64,000 bases of DNA from Tunturibacter psychrotolerans (GTDB taxonomy: Bacteria > Acidobacteriota > Terriglobia > Terriglobales > Acidobacteriaceae). The notes beneath the pieces are model-generated. The model saw nothing but the letters and a program-made list of their open reading frames with translations. It was not told the DNA's origin and made no database searches. Each line of letters begins with the position of its first letter. The first letter of the stretch is position 1. The stretch is from positions 1,550,001 to 1,614,000 of the forward strand of contig NZ_CP132942.1 in assembly GCF_040359615.1 (NCBI RefSeq), in the 5' to 3' direction. Of the stretch, positions 27,722 through 38,900 are shown piece after piece. The translations under genes and the position numbers were made by a program.

Positions 27722-29002
27722 ATGGCAATCGGAGTCGCGGGAGAACCTTCAACTACAACCGTCAGCAACGTCAGCAGGAGTTACACCGTTCCGCTGATGC
27801 TGATGGTCTCTCTCTACTTCGGCATTGGTTTTATTACCGCACTCAACGACATCCTGGTTCCTCACTTCAAAGACCTCTTCCATCTCACTAACGTCACTGC
27901 GCTGTTGGTCCAGTTTTGCTTCTTCGGGGCGTACTTCGTTATGTCGGTGCCTTCCGGATGGATAGTCGGCAAGATTGGCTACAAATCAGGGATAGTCGTC
28001 GCACTTTCAGTGATGGGCCTTGGCTTGCTCCTCTTCCTGCCCGCTTCGGTCGTCATCTTTTATCCACTCTTTCTCTTCGCTCTATTTGTAGTTGGTAGCG
28101 GCCTGGCGCTTCTTCAGGTAGCGATCAATCCCTACATCGGGGCGCTAGGATCTCCGGAGACTGCCTCCTCCCGGCTCAATCTGGCAGGGGGGTTCAATTC
28201 GATTGCAACGACCATCGCACCCAGGGTAGGCGCGGCCTTCATCTTCATCGCAGCCGGTGCTTCAGCAGCGCAGTTGGCTCATTCTGTCCGGATGCCCTAC
28301 GCAATCCTGGCTATCTGTGCCTTTGCCATGGCGATCATTACGGCCTTTGTACAGCTACCGGATGTCATCGAGAAATGCGGAGCTACGTCCCAAGCGGGTG
28401 GAAGCGCCTGGAGTTTCTCACACCTTCGCCTCGGCGCTCTCGCCATCTTCTTCTATGTCGGCGCCGAGGTCGCCATCGGAAGCATCATGATTACCTACCT
28501 CAGCCAACCATCGATGGGAAGTTTGAGCCACGAGGCAGCCGCCCGATACGTCTCCTTTTATTGGGGAGGCGCCATGGTTGGCCGCTTCATCGGCTTTGTT
28601 GCCCTACGCAAAGTTAGAGCTCAGCGAGCACTCGCATTCGTCTCGTTGGTCGCCGCTCTTCTGATTGGAGTCGCAATTGTGACTCAGGGACACGTCGCGA
28701 TGTGGGCTGTTGTTTCATGCGGGCTCTTCAACTCCGTGATGTGGCCGTGTATCTTCCCGTTGTCGGTGAATAGGTTGGGACGCTTCACAAGTCAGGGCTC
28801 CGGTATCCTGATCACCATGGTCGTCGGCGGCGCAGTAATTCCGGAAATTCAGGGTTTTCTGTCGGATACAGTGGGTTATCAGCGCAGTTTTGCCATCGTC
28901 TTGCTCTGCTACGTATATATACTCTTCTTCGCAGTCAGAGGGCATCGAAATTTGGATGTCTCGAGCAACACGTCCGCGATCAGTTCAGGGTTTACTCAAT
29001 AG
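27722..29002 (+). CDS. nagP: MFS sugar permease, FHS family, NagP-like (N-acetylglucosamine uptake)
   Basis: A 426-residue inner-membrane protein with about 12 hydrophobic segments. It matches the fucose/glucose/NagP branch: FGIGFITALNDILVPHFKDLFHL in TM1, FFGAYFVMSVPSGWIVGKIGYKSGIV, LLQVAINPYIGALGSPETASSRLNLAGGFNSIATTIAP, and the second-half SFYWGGAMVGRFIGF. The FHS family imports free sugars by proton symport. Gene context (nanE, nagA, nagB-II, nagR) points to N-acetylglucosamine. I chose the ATG at 27722 because AGGGGAAAG sits just before it; an ATG at 27692 adds ten polar residues. Its last 11 bases overlap the 3' end of the convergent nagR. Confidence 0.85.
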   Translation: MAIGVAGEPSTTTVSNVSRSYTVPLMLMVSLYFGIGFITALNDILVPHFKDLFHLTNVTALLVQFCFFGAYFVMSVPSGWIVGKIGYKSGIVVALSVMGLGLLLFLPASVVIFYPLFLFALFVVGSGLALLQVAINPYIGALGSPETASSRLNLAGGFNSIATTIAPRVGAAFIFIAAGASAAQLAHSVRMPYAILAICAFAMAIITAFVQLPDVIEKCGATSQAGGSAWSFSHLRLGALAIFFYVGAEVAIGSIMITYLSQPSMGSLSHEAAARYVSFYWGGAMVGRFIGFVALRKVRAQRALAFVSLVAALLIGVAIVTQGHVAMWAVVSCGLFNSVMWPCIFPLSVNRLGRFTSQGSGILITMVVGGAVIPEIQGFLSDTVGYQRSFAIVLLCYVYILFFAVRGHRNLDVSSNTSAISSGFTQ

Positions 29003-29855
29003 AAGTGGTTGGCACGCGGATCGAAGCTCGATAACGATCGCCACGATAACGGGAACAGGCGACCTCGATTGGAGTCTCTTCCGTGGTCATAATGGTCCGT
29101 GAGATTGAAAGGATGCTTGCCTTTTTTGGAATTGTAAGCAAGTCGGATTCTTCGCGAGTTGCCGGTAATGCCTCGATCACCTCATCCGCCCACGCCACCC
29201 GAACACCGAATGTTTCGCGAAGCACGAAGTAGAGAGATTGTTTAGCGAAGTTTATCTTCTCCAGACCTGGAAATTGCTTCAGTGGAATGTTTGATTCTTC
29301 GAGCGCCATCGGAATACCGTCGGCCAGCCGCAGCCGCCGTAGCCGCATGACAATTTCTCCTGCGTCCAGCTTTAATTTTTCCGCGAGTTCTGCAGGCGCT
29401 TTGACCGCCGCCTGCTCGATTAATTTTGAGCTCGGTACCATGCCGAGATGCTTCATATCTTCGGTAAAGCCGCGCAGATGCATGATGTTCTTCTCAAGCT
29501 TAGGCCGAGTGACAAAGGTGCCGCGCCCCTTCTGACTAACGGCGAACCCGCTGGTCTTCAACCCGTGGAGCGCCTGTCGTGCAGTCATTCGGCTTACCCG
29601 ATAGAGGCGCGCCAGTTCCTCTTCGGAAGCCAGGGGGTCTCCTGTCGAAAGCTCGCCCGAGTGAATCATTTCCATGAGAGCCCGTTGAATCTGGTAATAC
29701 AACGGTATGAAGCCGCTCTTATCCAGAGGACGTACTGTTGAAGCAGGTTGATGTTCAGGCTTCAGCACTCTAGCTCCTGAGATGTTTTGAAAAGCACTTG
29801 TGTCTTGATGGTTCACAGCTGTATGGGCAGCAGTTTTTAGCCAGCATCTTGACAT
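28992..29855 (-). CDS. nagR: GntR family (HutC subfamily) transcriptional regulator, NagR-like
   Basis: A 287-residue HutC-type regulator. A winged HTH at residues ~50-115 (PLYYQIQRALMEMIHSGELSTGDPLASEEELARLYRVSRMTARQALHGL...GRGTFV) is followed by a UTRA ligand domain (RGFTEDMKHLG... ALEESNIPLKQFPGLE ...SILSISRTIMTTEETPIEVACSRYRGDRYRASIRV). NagR/DasR/YvoA members bind GlcN-6-P or GlcNAc-6-P and release operators of the TGGTCTAGACCA type. Such a box lies 53 bases upstream of the start. The first ~45 residues are unlike the family and a downstream start is possible. The call rests on family plus context. Confidence 0.87.
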   Translation of the reverse strand: MSRCWLKTAAHTAVNHQDTSAFQNISGARVLKPEHQPASTVRPLDKSGFIPLYYQIQRALMEMIHSGELSTGDPLASEEELARLYRVSRMTARQALHGLKTSGFAVSQKGRGTFVTRPKLEKNIMHLRGFTEDMKHLGMVPSSKLIEQAAVKAPAELAEKLKLDAGEIVMRLRRLRLADGIPMALEESNIPLKQFPGLEKINFAKQSLYFVLRETFGVRVAWADEVIEALPATREESDLLTIPKKASILSISRTIMTTEETPIEVACSRYRGDRYRASIRVPTTSIE

Positions 29856-29908
29856 ACAACTTTTCGATTATTCGCTTCCCTTGTCTTTTTAGTCTTATCC
29901 CAGTTCAG

Positions 29909-29920
29909 TTGTCTATACAT
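29909..29920. promoter_or_regulatory. Candidate NagR autoregulatory operator
   Basis: TTGTCTATACAT matches the NagR/DasR consensus at 8 of 12 positions and is part of the 13-mer CAGTTGTCTATAC shared with the box at 4035-4047. It lies in the 150-base gap between nagA and nagR, upstream of nagR. Confidence 0.5.
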
Positions 29921-30005
29921 ACTTGCTGGGAGGCGTGAGCGGCCCAAGGCAATGGGCAGATTGGCCACTAATTTGATTCCGCGCAAGAGTATAAGTGCTT
30001 ACACT

Positions 30006-31172
30006 TTATGCGGTCGCCGATCTTCCCGCCAAAAAGGTTTGCATGACCTGCGCTGATGGCGACAATACTGTAATATTGGCGGCTCGACCCACTTCGAGAC
30101 TGCCCCAGTTCTCATCAATGCCCATTAGCCGTGAAGGATTGTGCGATGCAGCGGCCACCGCCATACTCAGGCTCGCGTCCGTAAAGTCGATGAGATTCTG
30201 TACTCCGCGGTCAAGAGTCAGGACGCTGCCCGCAAGTGTGCCATTGGAGGTGCAGCGCCCGTTATGCACCTCCACCTTCATATCACCCAGCATGTAAGTT
30301 CCGTCGGGCATTCCGGTGGCACTCATACCGTCGGTCACGAGAATGACACGATCTTTATCCTTGGCTTTTAAAAACAGCCTGACCACAAGGGGGTCAACAT
30401 GAATGCCATCACAAATGATCTCTGCAAACAACGATTGCTTATCCAGCACGTAGGCGGCTAGTCCGGGCTCGCGATGATCGATCGCACGCATTGCATTGAA
30501 CGTGTGCGTCGCGGAACGCGCTCCAGCCGAGAAGCCGGCCTCTGCTTCACATACTCGGGCATCGCTGTGTCCCATGCTGCAACGAACGCCTAGTGCAGTC
30601 GCATGAGCGATCAGTTCGGTCGCTCCGGGCAGTTCGGGAGCAATCGTCATAAGGCAAATTTGCCCTTCTGCTGCTTGCCAAAAACGATCGAACAGAGAGA
30701 CGGCAGGGGCTTCCAGAAGAGCCTCGGTATGTACGCCACGTTTCAGATGCGAGAGAAAGGGGCCCTCAAGATGTATTCCGAGCGGAGTAGCACCATAGTC
30801 GATTGTCTCGGTCCTCCGTTTGATTTCAGTCGCGAGCCCAGCCAAAGCGCGCAGAGTCTCATCTTTGGGAGATGTGACAGTCGTGGGAAAGTATGCTCCG
30901 ACACCACGGCTGGAAAGATAAGAACCAATCGCGTTCAGCGCCGGCGGGTCGGCTTCCATTACGTCGTGTCCAGCGCAGCCGTGAATATGAATGTCGACAT
31001 AGGCCGGAACGAGGGTGGCCTCGCGAAAGTTGTATGTTGCCTGTACTCGTTCGTGGTTGGCGGCGTTCAGGCTCTCTATTTGGCTGATACGGCCATCTTC
31101 TATCCTGAGGAGCGGATACTCCACCACTGAGTCTGAACTTATGAGTCTCCGCGCCGCTATAGTACTGATCAT
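30006..31172 (-). CDS. nagA: N-acetylglucosamine-6-phosphate deacetylase
   Basis: A 388-residue amidohydrolase with every NagA landmark: YVDIHIHGCAGHD (HxH metal site), LGIHLEGPFLSHLKRGVH (metal Glu), MGHSDA, ATHTFNAM, FAEIICDGIHVDPLVV, ILVTDGMSATGMPDGTYMLG (catalytic Asp) and the closing NPSRLMGIDENWGSLEVGRAANITVLS. It removes acetate from GlcNAc-6-P to give GlcN-6-P for NagB. Cytoplasmic. It is transcribed away from nagB-II across a 302-base divergent promoter region; nagR follows downstream on the same strand. Confidence 0.96.
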   Translation of the reverse strand: MISTIAARRLISSDSVVEYPLLRIEDGRISQIESLNAANHERVQATYNFREATLVPAYVDIHIHGCAGHDVMEADPPALNAIGSYLSSRGVGAYFPTTVTSPKDETLRALAGLATEIKRRTETIDYGATPLGIHLEGPFLSHLKRGVHTEALLEAPAVSLFDRFWQAAEGQICLMTIAPELPGATELIAHATALGVRCSMGHSDARVCEAEAGFSAGARSATHTFNAMRAIDHREPGLAAYVLDKQSLFAEIICDGIHVDPLVVRLFLKAKDKDRVILVTDGMSATGMPDGTYMLGDMKVEVHNGRCTSNGTLAGSVLTLDRGVQNLIDFTDASLSMAVAAASHNPSRLMGIDENWGSLEVGRAANITVLSPSAQVMQTFLAGRSATA

Positions 31173-31474
31173 TGCTACCCTTTCCTGATTTCGCCTGAAC
31201 GCAAGCTCTAGTTAACCATGTTTCTGAATCTTCGGCGCCGCCATGATGAAGACGGTGAGTCGACGGCGTCGGGCCCGGAGAATAAACCCTATCTTTGATA
31301 TCGCGAATCCAGTATAGTCGTACATACAAGTTTGAAGATGTAAAGATTTATTCGTATGTTCGGAACGGAGTCATAGACTTAATTGGATCTGCAATCGTCC
31401 AGTTTAGGGGATAGCGCTCATGTATCGATTTCAATAAGTCGGCAGGCCGTTACGCAGCTAGAGAAAGCAGTTGG
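31173..31474. promoter_or_regulatory. Divergent nagA / nagB-II promoter region
   Basis: A 302-base gene-free gap between divergent genes. Two weak NagR-like sites can be picked out: AGTCGTACATAC around 31315-31327 and GTCATAGAC around 31370-31378, each keeping only part of the core. No clean -35/-10 pair is evident. Confidence 0.35.
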
Positions 31475-32632
31475 ATGCCAAAGCAAATGACAGAACCGAC
31501 GCCCATATCGCAGGATCTCGGGGCATTTCCTCATGCTATGCTGCGTGAGATCTACGAGCAGCCTCAGGCTCTAGCTGCGACCATCGAACAATACGTCCCG
31601 GGCGGTCTTTCAACAGCAGAGACGTTTCAACCGGTTGTCGATGCTCTTGGAGGTCGAGAACGGCTCGTTATTGCCGCCAGTGGTTCCAGCCGACACGCTG
31701 GCCTGGCTGGCGAAATCATGCTTGAAGATCTGACTGGGATCTCTGTCGACGTCGAATACGCGAGTGAGTATACCTACCGCTCTACGCATACTCTTCATAA
31801 TCCCGGCGTTGTAGTCATCTCGCAGTCTGGGGAGACTGCCGACACGCTCGCCGCTCTCCGAGAAGCGCACGCACGGGGACTCGCCACAGTCGCAATCACC
31901 AATAACGCCGATTCCAGCATGGCAACCGAGGCGAGTGCCTCACTGCCTACCTTTGCTGGTATTGAGAAAGCCATACCGGCGACAAAAAGCTTTACCACCC
32001 AACTCGCTGTGCTCTACTCTCTCGCGCTTCACTTGGCGAGAGTCCGCGGTCGTATGACGCTGCAGACCGCTGAAGCTCACGGCCGCCAGTTGCGAGAGAT
32101 CCCCGGTCTCCTCCAGACCGCACTGCCTGGTTGGCAGAAGCAGATCGAAGCCTTGACGCCTCAGCTGGCAAGCTCTAGCACTTTACTGTACCTCGGTCGT
32201 GGTGCTCACTATGCGATAGCTAGGGAGGGTGCACTTAAGCTTAAGGAATCCGCATACCTAAACGCCGAAGGATATCCTTCGGGCGAACTGAAACATGGCC
32301 CTAACGCTCTCGTCAGCAAGGATTCTCCGCTGATTATGATCGCCACCGCCGACGCGGGTGATCCCGATTCGCTCCTGCGATACTCAAAGGTCCTTCAACT
32401 AATGAAGGATATGAGAGCGCAGGGCGCAAGAATTATTGCCCTGGCAACAGAAGGCGATCAGGATGTTCCTCAATGTGCTGATTCCTGTCTCTTTATTCCG
32501 CCAAGCAACGACCTTCTATCAACTATTTTGGAGGTCGTGCCATTTCAGCTGCTAGCTTACACTCTGGCGATCAGTCGTGGAATTGATGTCGATCGACCGA
32601 GAAATCTGGTCAAGGCCGTCATCGAAGAATAA
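31475..32632 (+). CDS. SIS-domain glucosamine-6-phosphate deaminase, NagB-II type (GlmS-like without glutaminase domain)
   Basis: A 385-residue protein made of two SIS domains and no N-terminal glutamine amidotransferase domain. Features include MLREIYEQPQALAATIEQ, AASGSSRHAGLAGEIMLEDL, VVVISQSGETADTLAALREA, ATKSFTTQLAVLYSLAL, YLGRGAHYAIAREGALKLKESAYLNAEGYPSGELKHGPNAL and the C-terminal RNLVKAVIEE tail typical of GlmS isomerase domains. In amino-sugar loci this architecture is the alternative deaminase NagB-II, turning GlcN-6-P into fructose-6-P and ammonia. AgaS-type galactosamine deaminase is the main alternative. No classical NagB is present, which fits this enzyme filling the step. Confidence 0.86.
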   Translation: MPKQMTEPTPISQDLGAFPHAMLREIYEQPQALAATIEQYVPGGLSTAETFQPVVDALGGRERLVIAASGSSRHAGLAGEIMLEDLTGISVDVEYASEYTYRSTHTLHNPGVVVISQSGETADTLAALREAHARGLATVAITNNADSSMATEASASLPTFAGIEKAIPATKSFTTQLAVLYSLALHLARVRGRMTLQTAEAHGRQLREIPGLLQTALPGWQKQIEALTPQLASSSTLLYLGRGAHYAIAREGALKLKESAYLNAEGYPSGELKHGPNALVSKDSPLIMIATADAGDPDSLLRYSKVLQLMKDMRAQGARIIALATEGDQDVPQCADSCLFIPPSNDLLSTILEVVPFQLLAYTLAISRGIDVDRPRNLVKAVIEE

Positions 32633-32995
32633 TTTTCACACAAGCTTCTCCTGTCAATCGACTTAAACGACGTCCCCTGCACGTCGAAACAGTCTCAGAC
32701 TCTAACCTTGATGCCGACCTTAGTCGCCGAGGTTGAGAGGAACTATTCCGCGTCGCCCCATTTGCCTGAAATTCCCGCAAATATAGGTCGCAGCAGGTGT
32801 CAGGCGCTCGTGCAGGCAAGCCTTCTTCCATTCCATTTTTACCCAGTGAGATTGCCCGTTCCGAATGCGGCTAGCGCGATCGGGGCCAATCGACTCATCG
32901 TCACGGTGCAACTTTCGTGTAATAGGTGAGTACTTACTCGGGAGGTTACGTTGAGTACTAAAGTTTGGTCGAAGTAACGAGCCAAGGGGAATCCT
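32633..32995. other. Gene-free region before the giant repeat protein
   Basis: 363 bases with no credible ORF. It includes the 15-mer AATCGACTTAAACGA (32656-32670) also found at 8215-8229 upstream of a receptor, and a G/A-rich ribosome site (AAGGGGAA) just before 32996. No clear terminator for the preceding gene. Confidence 0.5.
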
Positions 32996-35900
32996 ATGAC
33001 ACGCTTGTCTCACCGTTCGCCTTGTTTTTCTGTCTCGACTTTTATGAGTCTTTGCCGCACGCGAGTATTTTTTTTCCTCATCTTGTTATCAGTCGTCTCG
33101 CCCGCGGCCTTTGGAGCAACGCCCACCCCAACTGCAACCGTCACAACGTTGGCAATCTCGGCGACTTCTGTTGCCTACCAGACTCCGATCATTCTGACGG
33201 CAACCGTGACAGCAGGAAATTCGCCAATCACAGCTGGGCTAGTGCTTTTTTGTGAAGCGACGGCAAAGTATTGCGAAAATAACTCTGCTCTGGGAATCGC
33301 CCAATTGACTTTTCCTGCAGCTACCGCCTCCCTCAAAATCGGCAGCGGACCGATCGGAAATCACAGCTATAAATCGGTGTTCAGGGCGAACAACCTCTAC
33401 GCAAGCAGCGAATCAAATACGGTCACATATTCAGTGACAGGTACGTATGCATCGTCCTTGACTTTGACCTCAGCGGGATCTATCGGCAACTATAGTCTTA
33501 CTGGAACTGTCGCAGGTGTTGGCTCGCTTAACACTGGCCCCAGCGGCACTATCTCGTTTCTGGACACGAGCACGAGCAATAGTCTGCTTGGCTCCGAAAA
33601 TCTCGTAGTGTCGACGCTCTCGACGACATTTGTTCAAAACCAGCCATTCGCAATAGGCGGTAATGGCACAACCCTTCGGTCAGTCGCCATCGCATCGGCT
33701 TATCTTAATACCGACAACAATCTCGATGTGGTCACTGGGGATGCCGCACAAACGATTTCCGTGCTTCTCGGCAATGGAGATGGGACCTTTCAGCCGAAGG
33801 TGAACTATGCCGGTTGTAACGTTGGAAAAGCGCTCCAGATTGTCCTTGCCGATTTCAACCGTGATGGGGTCACCGATATTGCGCTTGGCTGTTCCGACGG
33901 CACTAATGGCGGCCTAGTTATTATCCTCGGTAGCGGTGATGGAACCTTCAAGACCCCTGTCTACTATCCTACCGGCGATGTCGCGAGCATTGCCATAGGC
34001 GACTTCAATAACGACGGTCTTTTGGATATCGCGCTCTCCAACAAGTCACAAGAGAATGTCACATTCTTCCTTGGCGACGGCACGGGCAAATTTGTCCAGG
34101 AGAAGGTATCTATTTCGACTACTGCCCTTGCCCATGGCGTAGTAGTTGCGGACTTTAACATGGATGGCAAGGACGATGTCGCCTACGCTGTCGATACAGC
34201 GACGCCCAACAGTTCGTTGTCAGATCTCTACCTTGCCTTCGGTAATGGTGATGGAACATTTCAAATTCCGACCTCTCCCGTAGCGAGCCAGATAGGTGAG
34301 TTCCTAACCGCCGGCGATACAAACGCCGATGACTTTCCAGATGTTGTATCAAGTTCCATCACACGACCGGGTAGTGGTAACAGTAATATCGGAAACAGCC
34401 TCTTCGTCCTTCTTGGAAACGGGAAGGGAGCTTTCCAGACATCCACCTACGTTTCCGATATTCCATCAGATCCTCATCTTGCCGACGTAAATGGAGACGG
34501 AATTCCTGACATTATCGCAGGAGGTAGTACCGGCGCTCTCGTCTACCAGGGTAATGGCGACGGAACCTTCCAAAATTACCAGGAGCCAGGCATTGGCGGC
34601 TTCGCCCTCACATATGCCGTCAATGCCGGAGACTATAACAACGACGGCAATGCAGACCTCATTGGAACAGACGCAGATACCCCCCGCGCCGCTGTTTCCT
34701 TGAGCCAGGTTCAACAAACGTCTGTCGCCTCTGCCCTCACTAATGTGGCTGTCTTCCCGCTTGGCAGTGGTATTCACAATGTGGATGCGAGTTACTCTGG
34801 CGACTCCGTTTATATAGGTAGCATCTCCGCCACAGTGCCTCTCACAGCTGCACCTGTAAATACAACGCTCACTTTGACGTCGTCGGCACTCTCATCAATT
34901 TTTCCGGGTCAATCTGTAGTGTTGACAGCTATGCTGGCCCCCTACACCGTCGGACCACCTACCACGACCACCAACAATGAGCTTGTCACGTTCTTCACGG
35001 GAACGACTTCTCTGGGGTCAGCCAAACTAGTAAACGGAGTCGCTACGCTGACGACAACTGCCCTGCCAGTAGGTGCCGACGCACTTACCGCCGTTTACGC
35101 TGGAGATTCTAACTACAATCCCAGCAACTCAAATACGGTTACAGCCACAGTTTCTAACGTCCTGCTAAGCTCTTCCCTCAATCCTTCACTTTATTTGCAA
35201 TCGGTCACCTTCACTGGAACCGTACCTAAAGGAAACTCCGGGACAATAGTCTTCTTCGACGGTTCAACTAACATTGGAAGCGGACTTATATCTGGAACCA
35301 CCGCAACATTCACGACGTCTAGTCTTTCGGTTGGTTCGCACAACATCACCGCGCACTATAACTCCAATATCTCAGCTGTTCTTGTCCAGGTTGTGAATAG
35401 GGCGACTCCGACCGTAAGCGTTGCCACCTCCGGTCCAAGCATCTACGGTGGTTCGGTCACAATTACTGCGACGGTTCCTTCGGGCACAACTGGCACCATT
35501 ACGATCACCGGCGGGGGATTGACTCTTGGCTCCGGCACCGTGAATCCGGCCGGAACAGTAACTATCACTACGACAACTCTTCCAGTTGGAAATGATCCAA
35601 TCATTGCTTCCTATGGCGGTGATACGAATAACAATCCGGCTACAGGTTCGACGACGCAGACGGTGAGGACAGCCTCTCCTGCTGAGACGCTGTCCTCATC
35701 GATCAATCCGTCGGTCACAAATCAGTCGGTCGTTTTCACCTCATCTCTTCCATCGAACGCAACCGGAACCGTGACCTTTACTAGCGGTTCAACCATCTTA
35801 GGCACGTCAACTTTGGCAAATGGTGTGGCAACCGTAAGTACTTCCACCCTGCCTATAGGTGCTGACTCGATCACTGCAACCTACAACGGCGATGCAAATA

Positions 35901-38900
35901 ACAACACGGCGACAGCAACTTTAACCCAGACCGTAAATAAGGCGACCCCGGCGGTCATTGTCACGACCTCTGGTCCGAGCACTTATGGAAACCCCGTCAC
36001 GATTACGACGACGGTCCCCCCTGGCACCACCGGCACGATAACAATTACCAGCGGCGGAACGACTCTGGGCTCCGGCACGGTGAATCCGACGACTGGCACT
36101 GTGACCATCACCACGACGACTCTGCCCGTCGGCAACGACCCAATTACAGCCTCCTATGGAGGTGATGCCAACGACAACCCAGCCACTGGCACCACCACTC
36201 AGACCGTGACAAAGGCCACCCCAACTGTAACTCTAACCTCGTCCACTAACCCGTCGACGGCAAATCAGTCCGTGACCTTTACCGCCTCGCTTCCCTCTGG
36301 CGTAACGGGCACGGTGACTTTCACAAGCGGTGTAACTGTCCTCGGGACAACAACACTTGCCAGCGGCTCAGCAACCGTGTCCACTTCTACCCTGCCAACA
36401 GGAAACGACCCCATCACCGCTACCTACAACGGGGATAACAATAACAACTCCGCATCCGCTAGTCTTGCCCAGGTGGTTGGCAAGGCCAAGGTAACTCCGA
36501 CTGTGACTGTCACGACCTCCGGCCCGAGCATTTACGGGGGCTCGGTCACAATTACGGCGACGGTTCCTTCGGGCACAACCGGCACTATAACAATCACCAG
36601 TGGCGGCGCGACTCTGGGCTCTGGCACGGTGAACCCAACAACCGGAACAGTAGCAATTTCTACAACCATTCTTCCAGTAGGCAACGACCCGATTACTGCC
36701 TCCTATGGGGGCGACACAAACAACAATCCCACCACTGGCACAACCACACAGACTGTGACCAAGGCCTCTCCAAAAGAGACCTTGTCTTCGTCGCTCAATC
36801 CCTCCCCTGCCAACCAGTCAGTCGTCTTCACCGCATCTCTTCCATCGAACGCTACCGGTACCGTGACCTTCATCAGCGGTTCAACAGCTCTGGGCACGTC
36901 AACTGTGGCCAATGGTGTAGCGACTGTAAGCACTTCCACGCTGCCTATAGGTGCTGACCCGATCACTGCGACCTACAATGGTGATGCGAATGACAACACG
37001 GCAACAGCAAATCTGACCGAGACAGTTAACAAAGCTACCCCACCGGTTACTGTCACCACTTCCGGTTCGAGCAGCTTCGGCAACCCCGTTACCATTACGA
37101 CTACTGTACCTCCCGGCACAACCGGCACGATCACGGTCACCAGTGGCGGGACGACGCTTGGCTCCGGCACGATAAACCCGACGACAGGCACCGTAACAAT
37201 CACAACGACAACACTCCCGGTGGGCAGTGATCCAATCACCGCTTCCTACGGTGGCGATACAAACGACAATCCGGCTACCGGCACAACCACCCAGACTGTG
37301 ACAAAAGCAACTCCCACGGTGAACCTGACTTCTTCGGTCAACCCGTCTGCATTGAATCAATCTGTAACCTTTACGGCTACGCTTCCGTCCGGCGTCACCG
37401 GAACTGTAACCTTTACCAATGGTTCGACGGTTCTGGGCACCTCGACGCTGACCGGCGGAGTTGCAACTGTGGCCAGTTCTACACTCCCAACAGGAAGCGA
37501 TACCATCACCGCCACCTACAATGGAGATGGGAACTACAACAGCGCGGCGGCGACTCTCGTCCAATCGGTCGGTAAGACGACTCCGACGGTCATCGTCACC
37601 ACCTCCGGTTCGAGCACCTTTGGCAACCCCGTCACGATTACAACGACGGTTCCCCCTGGCACCACTGGCACCATAACAATTACCAGTGGCGGAACGACTC
37701 TAGGTTCCGGCACAGTGAATCCGACGACCGGCACCGTAACCATCACCACGACGGCTCTGCCCGTCGGCAGCGACCCGATTACTGCCTCCTACGGAGGTGA
37801 TACCAACAACAATCCGGCCACGGGCACTACCACCCAGATCGTGACTAAGGTCACCCCGGCTGTAACTCTAACCTCTTCGGCTAATCCGTCGGTGGCGAAC
37901 CAGTCCGTGACCTTTACCGCCTCGCTTCCCTCTGGTGTAACCGGCACTGTGACTTTCACCAACGGTGCGACTGTCCTTGGGTCCTCGACGCTGACCAGTG
38001 GAGAAGCAACTATCTCCACTTCCACCCTGCCAGCAGGAAACGACCCCATCACCGCCACCTACAACGGAGATACTAATAACAACTCCTCTTCCGCCAATCT
38101 CACCCAGATAGTAGGTAAGGTAACTCCGATCCTACCTCCGCCCGTCGTCTCGTCCGCTAACCTTCCCGTCGATACGCCGGAGACCATCACCGAAAAAGTC
38201 CCAGTAGGTGTTACTGGCACAGTGACCTTTTCCGATGGCACGACACCGCTAGGCACCGCGCCTATCGTGGATGGGGTCGCAACTCTTACTGTTCCGTCGC
38301 TACCGCTTGGAGTTGATTCCATCACAGCGGCCACCTCGGGAGACGCGAACGACAATCCAGCTACGTCGCCGCCTACTCTGGTTACAGTCGGCAAAACGGC
38401 ATCCGTGGTGACTCTAACCTCGTCGACCAATCCCGCGGCATTCAATCAGCTCATAACTTTATCAGCCTCCGTACACTCCGGAGCCACGGGCGTGGTGACT
38501 TTTCTTGACGGTTCAACCATTCTGGGAACGGGAGCGCTAAATGCCGCGGGAGTCGCAACACTTTCCACATCGACGCTAGCGATCGGATCTCATCCAATTA
38601 CAGCTTCTTTTGGTGGCGATTCGAACTACAGCTCTTCGACATCTTCAGTACTGGCACAGGTCATCAATAAGATCCCGACTGTTATCACGATTACTGAAAG
38701 CACACCTGCCCAACTGATCAAGACTGGAATCACCTTCACGGCCAACGTTACCGCTTCGAGTCCTAATGCAACAGGAACGGTGACCTTTTTGGATGGTACA
38801 ACCGTATTGGGAACGGCTTCTCTCACCGCAAATGGTGGCGTTGCGGTGTCGCTCAGCACGAATGCGAATGCGGCTCTGCTCACCTCAAACCTGGCAATGG

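Noticed and set aside
35406..38115. Repetitive block considered as a CRISPR or satellite array
   Set aside because: Units are ~270 bases, in frame, and encode Ig-like domains; no short direct repeats with unique spacers.
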